A stretch of DNA of 64,000 nt from DATLFA01 sp035525225. GTDB lineage: Bacteria > Actinomycetota > Acidimicrobiia > Acidimicrobiales > WLNW01. Numbering within the stretch: the first letter of the stretch is position 1; each line of letters opens with the position of its first letter. The notes under the pieces are model-generated. The model worked only from the letters and a program-made list of their open reading frames with translations, did no database searches and had not been told where the DNA came from. Below, in pieces: positions 8,068-16,589 of this stretch. Location of the stretch: NCBI GenBank assembly GCA_035525225.1, contig DATLFA010000050.1:49302-113301 (forward strand), in the 5' to 3' direction. Both the position numbers and the translations under genes were made by a program.

Positions 8068-8844
8068 CTACAGGCGACTGTTGTACCAGCTGTCGAGCAT
8101 CTCGGCAGTAACGCCGGGGATGTCGGTGCCCGAGTAGAGCGTGACGCCACCATCGGCGGACAGCGTCTGCCCGGTGACCCACTTGAGTGCGAACAGCGCC
8201 AATACGGCATCCGCGATGTCGTCGGTCTCGCCGAGGCGACCGAGCGGCGTGCGCTCGCACAGCGAGTCGTGAAAGCCCGGCAGATCCTTCGTGCCCTCGG
8301 TCATCGGTGTGTTGGTGACACCGGGAGCGACGGCGTTGACGCGGATGCCATAGCGGCCGAGCTCACGCGCCGCGACGCGCACCATCTGGCGAATTCCCAT
8401 CTTGGCCACGCTGTAGTGCACCATGCCGAGGTCGGCGAGCACACCAGCACTCGACGCGGTCGCGACGATCGAGCCGCCGTCGTCGGTGTCGCGGATGGCA
8501 CGCCCGGCGCATTGCATCGTGAGGAACGCGCCGCGCAGGTTGACGCGCATCACGCGGTCCCATTCGTCGGCCGGCATGTTGAGGAACGATCCGACGCCAG
8601 AGATACCGGCATTGACGAAGCCATAGTGCAGGCCACCGAAACGCTCGTGCACTGCGGCAAACGCGGCCTTGATCGATGCCTCGTCGGTGACGTCGCACTC
8701 GATCTGCACTTCGGCTGGGCCACCGCGCTGCCGATCAAGCGATGCGACCCGCACCCCTTCTCGCTGCAGGCGTTCACTCACCGCAGCGCCGATGCCCGAG
8801 GCGCCGCCCGTGACGGCAGCAAATCGACCATCGAGCTCGAGCAC
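8068..8844 (-). CDS. Short-chain dehydrogenase/reductase (SDR)
   Basis: This 258-residue classical SDR has the cofactor motif TGGASGIG (residues 12-19), NAG (78-80), the catalytic serine in ATASSAG (131/132) and Y144-x3-K148 in HYSVAKMG. SADGG near the C-terminus closes the fold. Aspartate D37 after the second strand (ASLDRQ) favours NAD(H) over NADP(H). It is first in an apparent operon with the zinc dehydrogenase and the two CMD-family genes. Its substrate cannot be deduced, though such operons commonly degrade alcohols, terpenes or steroids. Confidence 0.9.
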   Translation of the reverse strand: MLELDGRFAAVTGGASGIGAAVSERLQREGVRVASLDRQRGGPAEVQIECDVTDEASIKAAFAAVHERFGGLHYGFVNAGISGVGSFLNMPADEWDRVMRVNLRGAFLTMQCAGRAIRDTDDGGSIVATASSAGVLADLGMVHYSVAKMGIRQMVRVAARELGRYGIRVNAVAPGVTNTPMTEGTKDLPGFHDSLCERTPLGRLGETDDIADAVLALFALKWVTGQTLSADGGVTLYSGTDIPGVTAEMLDSWYNSRL

Positions 8845-8971
8845 AACCCCAAACTACGCGAAGAACCCTCGGTGCGCCGGGCACTGCGTCAATCCGCCGG
8901 GACCCGCAGTCCGACTTCGCGGCGCCATCGTCAGTAGTGGAGTGCGGCACACTCAGGGCCGTACTCGCCCA

Positions 8972-9544
8972 TCAGCATCTGATCTCGAATGCGCCCGGTA
9001 CGGGGGCCGATCCATCGTCTTTGGCCAGCTCGAATCCCGACGCTCGCAAGATCGAGCCCTCGACGCTGACCCGACCGATATCCAGGGCCTCTTCCAAATT
9101 CGTGGCGTCGCGCGAGGCGGGATTCCCGATCGTGACACTGATGCGGTCCCCCGCAAAGCGGCTGTCTTTCGCGTAACGGCTCACGTCGATCATGACTTCG
9201 GCACCCGAGGCGTTGGCCCCGAATGCTTGTGCGTTCCACTCGATGGTTTCTCCCGCTGCGATCTGCGACCTGAGGAAACAACGACTCCGGGTGAACGTGA
9301 CTGTCTCGCTGCCCAAGGTGAGCGAACCCTTGGCCGTGCCGGACGCAGGGGTCGTGACCGCGACCGAACCTGTTGCCGCGGGCGCGCCCGACGGCGAGTC
9401 GGCACTGCCGGGCGAGCCCGTGGTAGGAGTAACGCCATTCGAAGTGGCCTGCCGCGCGCTCGTGTCGTCGCCACCGCAGGCGCCCACCAGGAACGCGCCA
9501 GTTGACACGGCTAGACCGAAAACAATCCTCGACAACGATCTCAC
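8972..9544 (-). CDS. Secreted lipoprotein, possibly LpqH-like
   Basis: This 190-residue protein opens with a lipoprotein signal peptide: RSLSRIVFGL, a hydrophobic core, and the lipobox LVGAC whose cysteine would be lipidated. A threonine-, serine- and proline-rich linker of about 45 residues follows, then a beta-rich domain with SLTLGSETVTFTRSRC and a terminal EIRC. The two cysteines could form a disulfide. The pattern recalls the actinobacterial LpqH antigen family, but the match is weak. GTG 9544 gives a normal signal peptide; the upstream open frame adds only basic low-complexity residues. Confidence 0.72.
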   Translation of the reverse strand: MRSLSRIVFGLAVSTGAFLVGACGGDDTSARQATSNGVTPTTGSPGSADSPSGAPAATGSVAVTTPASGTAKGSLTLGSETVTFTRSRCFLRSQIAAGETIEWNAQAFGANASGAEVMIDVSRYAKDSRFAGDRISVTIGNPASRDATNLEEALDIGRVSVEGSILRASGFELAKDDGSAPVPGAFEIRC

Positions 9545-9676
9545 AGCGACGCCACCGTCCCTAGAGCCCGTGTGGCGCCCCCGCCAAAGAGTAGGTAAGC
9601 CCAACGTAACACTGAACGACCAGAGGCTCAACGAAAGTTGGTCTCCGCCTCGACCATCGAGCTCGAGCACGAGGCC

Positions 9677-9952
9677 TCAGTGCTCTTCGGGTGCGACCCA
9701 GTTGGGGTCTTCGCGCGGGTCGTCGATGGCGACGGCCGAGACGCCATGGCCCGCACGGGTCAACATGTCGAGGACGATCTGCTCGAGGAACTCTTTCGGC
9801 ATCACACACTCGACACACGATGCGCCTTCGAGGATGAGCTTGAGGCTGACGGTGCCGTCGTCGGTCGAGACCAGCTCCATGTCGCCGCCGTCGGCTTGTA
9901 CGAGCTGGCGGGCCTCTTCGAGCGTCGGCGCGATCTCGGCGGCATTGATCAT
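9677..9952 (-). CDS. NifU-like iron-sulfur scaffold domain protein
   Basis: This 91-residue protein is a stand-alone NifU C-terminal-type domain. LVQADGGDMELVS lies near the N-terminus, and the conserved CxxC is in GASCVECVMPKEFLEQ (about residues 46-49). Such domains carry a transient Fe-S cluster for delivery to apoproteins. It is downstream of the SDR, dehydrogenase and UGSC genes on the same strand, separated from the SDR by 41 bp that hold a hairpin repeat. It may be translated from the same transcript or from its own. Confidence 0.82.
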   Translation of the reverse strand: MINAAEIAPTLEEARQLVQADGGDMELVSTDDGTVSLKLILEGASCVECVMPKEFLEQIVLDMLTRAGHGVSAVAIDDPREDPNWVAPEEH

Positions 9953-9974
9953 GATGCTCCTCGTGTCTTCCGCA

Positions 9975-9997
9975 CAGCGGGGCCGCTCGGCCCCTAG
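9975..9997. repeat. Dispersed hairpin element, single copy (site 2)
   Basis: GGGGCC, loop GCTC, GGCCCC forms a perfect 6-bp stem at 9979-9994. It overlaps the stop codon of the SDR gene on the minus strand and could act there as a terminator or processing hairpin. Confidence 0.6.
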
Positions 9998-10848
9998 TTG
10001 CCGATGCTTGGCTGGCTGGTGTGATCGGGCCGGTCGCCCAACTGTGTCTCTTCGTGACGCAGGTTAGAGGGTCTCGTGCGCGAGAGAAACGCCCCGGCAT
10101 CGGCGAGAATGAGCTGGCCCGTGATGCAGCGAGCCAGATCCGACGCGAGGAAGACTGCGAGGCGGCCGAGCTCGTCGTGCTCGACCCTGCGCTTGAGCGC
10201 CGTCGACTGGTCGATGGCCGCGACGTGGGCATCCGTGAACGCGGCGCGCACGGTCTCGGTGAGGGTGGTGCCGGGCGCGATCGCGAGCACTCGGATGCCG
10301 TGCTCGCCGAGCTCCATCGCCAACGACGTGACGAGGTGGTTGAGCGCGGCCTTCGACGCGGCATAGGCGGAGTTGAACGGCGACGGCCGGGTCGTCTCCC
10401 CCGAGGTCACCAACAACATCACCCCACCGTCGCCGCCGGCGATCATGGCCCGCGCTTGGTGCTGGGCGCAGACCGCGGTGAGGATGAGATTCTGACCGAC
10501 CACGTCGCGCCAATACGCGCCGTCGGTGTCGACGAAGGCCGACGCGCCGCGGCCGGCCAACATGCCGATGTTGTTGACGGCGATATCGAGGCCGCCGAGT
10601 TCGTCGACGGTGCGTTGCACCATCTGCTCGACCTGCGCGTCGTCTCGGCAGTCGGCGACGACGGCAATCGCCCGTCCCCCTTCGGCTTCGATCAACGCCA
10701 CGGTCTCAGACGCCTTCTCGCCACGGGCGTCGTTGACCGCGACAGCGGCGCCGGCGCGGGCCAACCAGCGCGCGATCTCGCGGCCGATGCCTGCACCCGC
10801 TCCGGTCACGAGCGCGGCCTTGCCCGAATGATCGATGGTGATGCTCAA
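9994..10848 (-). CDS. Short-chain dehydrogenase/reductase (SDR)
   Basis: This 284-residue SDR has TGAGAGIG (residues 15-22), the variant NNIG (92-95), catalytic S149 in LLVTSGE and Y162-x3-K166 in AYAASKAALN. D40 after the second strand suggests NAD(H). The last 30 residues, after the end of the fold (LILADAGAFLS), are a polar tail that ends within the hairpin repeat. It lies 7 bp after the alcohol dehydrogenase gene in the UGSC operon. Confidence 0.88.
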   Translation of the reverse strand: MSITIDHSGKAALVTGAGAGIGREIARWLARAGAAVAVNDARGEKASETVALIEAEGGRAIAVVADCRDDAQVEQMVQRTVDELGGLDIAVNNIGMLAGRGASAFVDTDGAYWRDVVGQNLILTAVCAQHQARAMIAGGDGGVMLLVTSGETTRPSPFNSAYAASKAALNHLVTSLAMELGEHGIRVLAIAPGTTLTETVRAAFTDAHVAAIDQSTALKRRVEHDELGRLAVFLASDLARCITGQLILADAGAFLSRTRPSNLRHEETQLGDRPDHTSQPSIGN

Positions 10849-10855
10849 CGTGGTC

Positions 10856-11806
10856 CTAACGGTCGGGATGGATGACGACTTTGATCACACCGCTCGCGCG
10901 ATCGGCAGCAACTCGAAACGCTTCGGGCGCATCGTCGAGAGAGAAGCGGTGCGTGATCAATGCGCGAGCCATCTCGGGGTTCGCCGCGAGCACCGCGGCG
11001 GCGTTGGCGTACTCGCGACGTCCATCGACGTCTACGCCATAGGCCATCGACGGGATCATCGTCGTTTCCTTCACCAACATCGCCACGCCGGGGATGGGCA
11101 CGAGGCCGTGATACACACCGAGCAACACCACGCGGCCACCGGGGCGCACCAGCTCGAATGCCCGCGCCAGACCGCTCTCGCTGCCGGCGGCGTCGATCAC
11201 GACGTCGTACACGCTCTGCGCCGAGGCCGCGGCACTACCCGCGCCGAGCCGTTCGCCTACCGCACGCTGATGGGGATGGCGCGCCTCGAGGTCGACGTCG
11301 AGGCCCTGGTGATGCGCCACGCCGACCGCGGCCAGGCCGATGGCGCCGCCCCCGACGACACAGACCCGTTCACCCGGCTGCACGGCGGCCAGCCGCACGC
11401 CGCGGTAGGCGACCGCGGTCGTCTCGACGAGGCTGGCGTCGTCGACGGACAGGCCCGCCGGCAGTGGCGTCAGGCAGTAGCCGGCGACACGAACCCGATC
11501 GGCCAGTCCCCCGTCGGTGAAAATCCCGAAGTTCACGTGACTCGGGTCGGTACAGCGATTGTCGTTGCCCGCACGACAGGCCTCACAGGTGCCGCAGCGC
11601 GTCATCGGCTCGATGGCGTAGGCCGTGCCCTCGACGATCCCTGCGAACTCGTGGCCGAGTGTGAACGGCAGCGGGCCCATCGCGAGGAACCCGAGGTCGG
11701 TACCGCAGATCCCACACGAAGAGACCTCGACGAGCACACCGTCGCCTTCCGGCTCGGGCCGTTCGACCACATGGATACCCGACTCGTCGTTGCGTACCGC
11801 TCGCAT
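10856..11806 (-). CDS. Zinc-dependent alcohol dehydrogenase with structural zinc
   Basis: This 316-residue medium-chain dehydrogenase is somewhat shorter than usual. It has catalytic C34 (SCGICGTD) and H52-E53 (LGHEFAG). Its structural zinc loop is complete: C71, C74, C77 and C85 in RCGTCEACRAGNDNRC. The nucleotide motif is VVGGGAIGLAAVG. It lies between the UGSC selenoprotein gene (37 bp upstream) and an SDR gene (7 bp downstream), so it is probably part of the same operon. The substrate is unknown. Confidence 0.9.
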   Translation of the reverse strand: MRAVRNDESGIHVVERPEPEGDGVLVEVSSCGICGTDLGFLAMGPLPFTLGHEFAGIVEGTAYAIEPMTRCGTCEACRAGNDNRCTDPSHVNFGIFTDGGLADRVRVAGYCLTPLPAGLSVDDASLVETTAVAYRGVRLAAVQPGERVCVVGGGAIGLAAVGVAHHQGLDVDLEARHPHQRAVGERLGAGSAAASAQSVYDVVIDAAGSESGLARAFELVRPGGRVVLLGVYHGLVPIPGVAMLVKETTMIPSMAYGVDVDGRREYANAAAVLAANPEMARALITHRFSLDDAPEAFRVAADRASGVIKVVIHPDR

Positions 11807-11842
11807 CAGTCACTCCCCCGGACATAGAAGAACCGACTGATG

Positions 11843-12394
11843 CTACTGCCGGGTGAACAGCGCGATGATCTCGTCGACCGCGGCGTCGGCCCACGCGAGG
11901 ATCGTTTCCTCGTCGGTGCCGCCGAGGGGATGGTCGACGGTGCAGATGCGCGCGTCGGGCAGACCGAAGTTCAGCGCCATCCGTTTGGTCAGCGCGAGGA
12001 ACTTGGAGGTGGTCACCACGACCGTCGGCTTGCCCCGCTGCTCGAGTTGTACTTGGTCGTGGACACTCCACGACGTGCAACTCCCTCAATCGGCCGACCC
12101 GGTGATGACCAGGTCGACCTCCTTGTCGAGTAGGTCGAACACGGGATCACTGCACGCCGTCGCCGAGTTGTAGCCCGGTCCCTTGTCGGTGACCAACGCG
12201 ACCTTGGCGCCGGTGCGCGCCGCAATCTGCTCGGCGGCGCGCTGCATCAACAGCTTGGCGTTCGGCTTGAGGTTGTCGAGCACGCCGATGCGCAATCCCG
12301 CGAGCACCGCCGGCGATGCCGCCAACGTGATGGGGGGCGGCGCGAGCGGCCCGTCGGGTGCGTAGATCTGGTTCATGGAACTTGCCTCGCTCAT
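11843..12394 (-). CDS. UGSC-family selenoprotein (in-frame UGA read as selenocysteine)
   Basis: The frame runs for 183 residues with a single TGA at 12088-12086, codon 103 from the first ATG or 97 from ATG 12376. The product around it reads VITGSAD-U-GSCTSWSVHD, the U-G-S-C signature that names the UGSC (seleno)protein family. The frame continues cleanly for 80 more codons (TVVVTTSKFLALTKRMAL) to TAG at 11843. ATG 12394 overlaps the stop of the preceding gene (ATGA). ATG 12376 has GAGG about eight bases upstream and may be the true start. A SECIS-like hairpin follows the UGA. The family's chemistry is not established; UxxC suggests redox or reductive chemistry. Read conventionally, the gene would be cut at residue 102 and its conserved second half left untranslated. 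Confidence 0.9.
12044..12083 (-). promoter_or_regulatory. Bacterial SECIS element for the UGSC selenoprotein
   Basis: Two bases after the UGA on the minus strand, GAGTTG (12083-12078) pairs with CAACTC (12049-12044). Inside, GTCGTGG (12074-12068) pairs perfectly with CCACGAC (12062-12056), leaving an AGTGT loop. The internal loops are CAC and CAAGTA. The apical loop begins 18 nt after the UGA and has G as its second base, as bacterial SECIS elements do. Confidence 0.82.
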
Positions 12395-13428
12395 TCGATC
12401 GGCAGCGTGACGCTCGATGTCATGCCCCAACTCGGCACGACACAGGAGTGCTTGCCGGCACCGCCACACACGAAGACCTTGATGTTGTCGACCTCACCGG
12501 TCATGGGCAACAACTCGTCGTCGGCCGCGCCGTGCATCCACGGGAACCACGCCCGCAGGTCGAACTGCGCCCGGAACACACGTGCCGGTATCCGCGCCAT
12601 CTGGAACAAGTAGCTCGACACGTCGCGGCGCGACCATCCGGCGGACGCGCACGTCGCCGCATGCTCGGGGCCCAGCGCCACGAAATATTCGCCTTGCGCG
12701 ATGGTGGCGTTGTTCTGCCCGAGCGTCGCCATCGCCGAGGCACACTTGTCGAGGATGCGCGTCGGATGATCGGATTCCATGTCGTGGAAGTTGTGCGGCG
12801 CTTCCCCGCAGTGCACGGTGACCGCACTCACGGCGTCGACGCCCGCGCTGCGATGGAAGCTGCCCCACGGTGACGCCGCCGTATTCTCCGCAACGCAGTA
12901 CGCGTACTTCGCCGGCCCCCCTTGCGTCGACGCATCACCCGGGCCGGGAGTGGCGCCCGAGATGTGCAACAAGATCAGCCGCAGTGCGCGCCCGGTCGTC
13001 GCGTTGGCGCGATTGCCCGGCCCGAATGCACCAAGGCCGCTGTTGTAGCCGGCGCGCTCCGCGATCTCACCGTGCACGATCAACAACGGCGCCACCGGGT
13101 GCGTCGTCGCGTTGACGCCGCGCAGGTTGAGCTTCTTTTCTCCCAGCGCGCGCGTGGCGGCGACGAGCACCGGCATGTACTCAGGCTTGCATCCGGCGAG
13201 CGCGGCGTTGACCGCCACCATCCGCCGAGTGGCCTTGCCGAATCGAGGGGGAAGCACGGCGAGCACTTCTTCGGGGTCGCCGCCGCAACCGTCGAGCAGC
13301 GCGTCGACACGTGCCGCGGTCGGTGGGATCAGCGGTAGCCCGTCGCCCCAGCCCCGCTCCTCGAACAACTCGTACATCGCCTCGGGTGAGGCGTCGACGA
13401 GATCGAGGAATTCGTACGTCTCTGCCAC
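12391..13428 (-). CDS. Conserved protein of unknown function, partner of the UGSC protein
   Basis: I do not recognise a named family for this 345-residue protein. It begins with GTG right after the thiolase stop (TAAGTG), and its stop overlaps the UGSC start (ATGA), so it is embedded in the operon. Notable stretches are ERGWGDGLPLIPPT near residue 25, AALAGCKPEYMPVLVAA, GVNATTHPVAPLLIVHG and GLGAFGPGNRANATTGRALR in the middle, plus scattered cysteines including CGGAGKHSC near the end. No signal peptide or membrane segment is seen. The conserved-looking Gly/Asn/His motifs suggest an enzyme. Its position suggests it acts with the selenoprotein. Confidence 0.75.
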   Translation of the reverse strand: MAETYEFLDLVDASPEAMYELFEERGWGDGLPLIPPTAARVDALLDGCGGDPEEVLAVLPPRFGKATRRMVAVNAALAGCKPEYMPVLVAATRALGEKKLNLRGVNATTHPVAPLLIVHGEIAERAGYNSGLGAFGPGNRANATTGRALRLILLHISGATPGPGDASTQGGPAKYAYCVAENTAASPWGSFHRSAGVDAVSAVTVHCGEAPHNFHDMESDHPTRILDKCASAMATLGQNNATIAQGEYFVALGPEHAATCASAGWSRRDVSSYLFQMARIPARVFRAQFDLRAWFPWMHGAADDELLPMTGEVDNIKVFVCGGAGKHSCVVPSWGMTSSVTLPIE

Positions 13429-14634
13429 TTAGAGCGCGGCCTTCTCCAAGATGTGTACGCCACACGTGGAGCCGAGTCCGATGACGTGCGTCAGGCCGAC
13501 CTTGGCCCCTTCGATCTGACGATCGCCGGCTTCGCCCCGCAAGTGCGTGGTGATCTCGAAGATGCCGGCCACACCGGTGGCCGCGATGGGATGGCCCTTT
13601 GATTCGAGGCCGCCCGACACGTTGACCGGCATGCGGCCGTCGCGCCACGGCGCGCCCGAGTCGAGGAAGTCGGCAGCGCCACCGGGCTCGCACAGGCCGA
13701 GGTTGTCGTAGTGCAAGAGTTCGGCCGTGGCGAAGCAGTCGTGCAACTCGACGAGGTCGAGGTCTTCGGGACCGATGCCGGCCATCTCGTAGGCCTTGCT
13801 GGCCGCGTTGCGGGTGCAGGTGTTGACATCGGGCAGGATGTGGCTTCCTTCGACGTATGGATCGGTGGTGAGCACCGATGCCGCCACCTTGACCGCGCGC
13901 TTTTGTACGTCGAGTGGCAGCGTGCGCAGCTTGGCTTCGCTGACCAACACGGCGGCGGCCGCGCCGTCGGTATTTGGTGAACACATCAAGACCGTGTTCG
14001 GGTAGGAGATCATCTGCGCGTTCTTGATCTCGTCGAAGGTGAAGCGCTTGTTGAATTGAGCGAGCGGATTGAGGGTCGAATGCGCGTGGTTCTTCTCAGC
14101 GATCTTGTAGAAGTGATCGACCGTGACACCTTCGTGCTTACCCGCGTACTCCATGCCGGCTTGCGCGAACACACCCGGCATCGTGCCGGTGCCGAGGATG
14201 CCTTCGACCGGCATCACGTTGCCGTAGCGACCCGTCGGCGTGTATTCGGTCTTTTCGCTCTTCGCCGATCCGGCGGCGCCGAGCAAACCCATCTTGCCCA
14301 TCTGCTCGACACCGACCGCGAGTCCCATCTCGGCTTCGCCGGCCTTGATCGACAGATAGACCGTGCGAAACGCCGTGGCACCGGTCGCGCACGCGTTGGA
14401 CACGTTGAAGACCGGAATGCCCGTCTGGCCGATCTGCTTTTGGATCTGCTGTCCCATGCCGGCGCTGGCATTGAAGAGGCTGCCGGCCGCCATGACGTCC
14501 ATATCGTGGATCGTCTGGCCGGCGTCGGCGAGCGCGTTCATCGCCGCCTCACTGCCGAGATCGAGCGCGTCTTTGTCCTTGTGTTGCGCGAACTTGGTCA
14601 TGTGCACACCGATGACCCAAACGTTGTCGGCCAT
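13429..14634 (-). CDS. Thiolase-family protein (SCPx/lipid-transfer type)
   Basis: This 401-residue protein has the thiolase fold. The nucleophile is C82 in NVSNACATGATAF. The second half has LVELHDCFATAELL, the histidine motif SKGHPIAATG and the final cysteine in GLGSTCGVHIL. This class cleaves or forms carbon-carbon bonds in acyl-CoAs and often works on sterol side chains or other bulky acyl-CoAs. The DUF35 zinc-ribbon gene lies just upstream (14689-15087), and such pairs generally form a complex. It is followed directly by the unknown 345-residue gene. Confidence 0.88.
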   Translation of the reverse strand: MADNVWVIGVHMTKFAQHKDKDALDLGSEAAMNALADAGQTIHDMDVMAAGSLFNASAGMGQQIQKQIGQTGIPVFNVSNACATGATAFRTVYLSIKAGEAEMGLAVGVEQMGKMGLLGAAGSAKSEKTEYTPTGRYGNVMPVEGILGTGTMPGVFAQAGMEYAGKHEGVTVDHFYKIAEKNHAHSTLNPLAQFNKRFTFDEIKNAQMISYPNTVLMCSPNTDGAAAAVLVSEAKLRTLPLDVQKRAVKVAASVLTTDPYVEGSHILPDVNTCTRNAASKAYEMAGIGPEDLDLVELHDCFATAELLHYDNLGLCEPGGAADFLDSGAPWRDGRMPVNVSGGLESKGHPIAATGVAGIFEITTHLRGEAGDRQIEGAKVGLTHVIGLGSTCGVHILEKAAL

Positions 14635-14688
14635 GTGGACTCTCCCTCGTCAGACGTATGACTGAATACTACGACGCCCTGGCCACCG

Positions 14689-15087
14689 TCACTGGGGAGC
14701 GAAGCCGAAGGCCACCACTTCGGTGCCATTGTCGTCGGTGCCGGCGACGTAGGTCGTGAGCTTGACCGGCATACCGAGGGCAATGTGGTCGGGATCGGGT
14801 TCGGTGTCGACCACATTGGCCTGCACCGAGGCACCGTCGTCGAGCCCGATCACCGCCGACACGAACGGCACCTTCACGCCGGGGGCCGCCCGCTGCACGA
14901 TGGTGAACGAAGTGACCTTGCCAGTGGTCGCGAGCGGCTTCACGGTGAACTCGCGGGATCCACAACGAGCACAGGCGTTGCGCCGGTCGAAGAACCGGGC
15001 GCCGCACTCGTTGCAGGTGTTGGCGACGAGATGGGGCGCGCCGTTGTCGATCGCCAAGTACGACACGAGCGGGATCTGGGTGGCCAT
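14689..15087 (-). CDS. Zn-ribbon / OB-fold protein (DUF35), thiolase partner
   Basis: This 132-residue protein has an N-terminal rubredoxin-like zinc ribbon with C25, C28, C39 and C42 (TCNECGARFFDRRNACARCG). An OB-fold that contains VTSFTIVQRA and PFVSAVIGLDDG follows. DUF35 proteins act as partners of thiolases and may bind acyl-CoA. It is the first gene of the thiolase-UGSC operon on this strand. The nitroreductase gene ends 9 bp before its start, so the operon may begin further upstream. Confidence 0.9.
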   Translation of the reverse strand: MATQIPLVSYLAIDNGAPHLVANTCNECGARFFDRRNACARCGSREFTVKPLATTGKVTSFTIVQRAAPGVKVPFVSAVIGLDDGASVQANVVDTEPDPDHIALGMPVKLTTYVAGTDDNGTEVVAFGFAPQ

Positions 15088-15096
15088 GGCCTGACG

Positions 15097-15696
15097 CTAC
15101 CGCCAGCCGCCGAAGCGCACGACATCGTCGCGACGCGGCCGCGCCGCCGACCGGCTGGGCCGGTCACGCTCCGGATCCGCCATGCCGAGCGCGACAGTGC
15201 CGACGAGGCGCACCTGATCGGGCACACCGAGCGCGTCGCGCAGGGCGGGCTCGTGGTCGAACACGCCGAAGAAGCACGCGCCCACGCCCGCATCGGCCGC
15301 CGCGTAGAGGATGGCCAGCACCGCCATTCCCCCGTCGACGAACCACATCGGTTGGGGCCACGCGCCGGCGCCCGCGCCGAGCCCCGACGCCCGCTTGTCG
15401 GGCTCGGCGTAGCGCTCGACATAGGCATCCGGATCCGCGGCCACCACCACGAGCACGGGCGCGTCGAGTAGGCCCGGCCACGGGAACTGCTCGCGCCTTT
15501 CGGGGGCGAGCGTGGTGTCCCAGTAGGCCCGCTGACGGCCCTCGTGGAGCACGATCAGTGAGACGCCTTGTGCGTGTCCGGCGCTGGGTCCGCGCGTCGC
15601 GGCGTCGAGAATGCCGGCGATGACCGGTGCCTCGAGGGGGTCGGGCAGGAACGCCCGCACCATCCGCCGCCGGCGTACGACGACCGAGAAGTCCAC
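15097..15696 (-). CDS. Nitroreductase-family flavoprotein
   Basis: This 199-residue protein begins at GTG 15696 with VRRRRMVRAF, the phosphate-contacting arginine cluster typical of the FMN-dependent nitroreductase fold. AATRGPSAGHAQ and the late GACFFGVFDH also match. It probably reduces a substrate with NAD(P)H or F420H2. The longer upstream frame was rejected because it lies inside the neighbouring gene in another frame and is arginine-rich nonsense. It ends 9 bp before the DUF35 start and may head the operon. Confidence 0.83.
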   Translation of the reverse strand: MDFSVVVRRRRMVRAFLPDPLEAPVIAGILDAATRGPSAGHAQGVSLIVLHEGRQRAYWDTTLAPERREQFPWPGLLDAPVLVVVAADPDAYVERYAEPDKRASGLGAGAGAWPQPMWFVDGGMAVLAILYAAADAGVGACFFGVFDHEPALRDALGVPDQVRLVGTVALGMADPERDRPSRSAARPRRDDVVRFGGWR

Positions 15697-15725
15697 TGCG
15701 CCGCGCGGACGGTGTCGACGCGGCC

Positions 15726-16403
15726 CTAGGCGGGCGGCATCAACCGGTCGAGATCTTCGGCTTTGGCCCACCCGAACGCGATGAGCACGTCGCCCTTCTT
15801 CGGCTTCATCGTCTTGAAGAACGCGGCGAACGCGGGGTCGATCTTGTCGGGCTTGAGGCTCTCGTGGTCGAACACGACCGGCGGGTTGCCGTCGCCCTTG
15901 GCGATGAACGCCCGGTCGTCGTAGTTGCCGGCATCGATGCCGAAGCGCTTGCCCAGACGACGGCCCCACGCCCGTTCTTCGCCGCTGGCCTTGTGGTCGG
16001 GCCGGGGCACGATGTCGTGCAGCATGCGAAAGGCCTCGTAGCCGCCGGCGTTGGAGAAACGGGTGCCCACCAGCACGTCTTCGTCGGGGAAGGCGAGCAC
16101 GGCGCGGCGGAAGAGGTCGGTCATCAGCGCCCGCAACACGGTGTCACGCTTGGTCGTGCGGGCGATCGAGGCCAGCCCGACGAGCACGCACGGCGTACCC
16201 CCGATGCGTTCGAGGGTGCAAAAGGCGAAGCCCTTGAGCTTGCTGCCGTCGCGGGCCATGGTGCAGAGCACCCAAGAATCCCGCTGCTTCGAAACGACCC
16301 CGATATCGAAGTGATAGGGGTGTTCCGCGCTGAGATTGGCCAACTCCTCTAGCTCACTATCAGAGAGAGCCGTGCAGTCCTTCGTCTCGACGTCGATCGC
16401 CAT
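15726..16403 (-). CDS. Conserved hypothetical protein, possibly acetyltransferase-like
   Basis: This 225-residue protein is not recognised with confidence. LSAEHPYHFDIGVVSKQRDSW is followed by alternating strands and helices (CVLVGLASIARTTKRDTVL) that could fit a GNAT-like fold. The C-terminus is rich in lysine and aspartate (FFKTMKPKKGDVLIAFGWAK). No signal peptide or membrane span is seen. It stands alone on the minus strand, 29 bp before the nitroreductase start. ATG 16403 was preferred over a TTG three codons upstream. Confidence 0.6.
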   Translation of the reverse strand: MAIDVETKDCTALSDSELEELANLSAEHPYHFDIGVVSKQRDSWVLCTMARDGSKLKGFAFCTLERIGGTPCVLVGLASIARTTKRDTVLRALMTDLFRRAVLAFPDEDVLVGTRFSNAGGYEAFRMLHDIVPRPDHKASGEERAWGRRLGKRFGIDAGNYDDRAFIAKGDGNPPVVFDHESLKPDKIDPAFAAFFKTMKPKKGDVLIAFGWAKAEDLDRLMPPA

Positions 16404-16589
16404 TTTTCCCAAGCCCCCGGAAGAACTACTGTTCGATTCGCGCCACCGTACCGGGCCGCGATTGCGCCCCTATAGTCCAGCGTTTCCGAAACCCATTCGC
16501 AACTCCGGGCCGGTGGTCGTCTACCACTCCCCGCGACGAGCCTGGCGAAGGCACCCGGGCCGGCGATGGCCACGGCTCAGATCAAGGGC

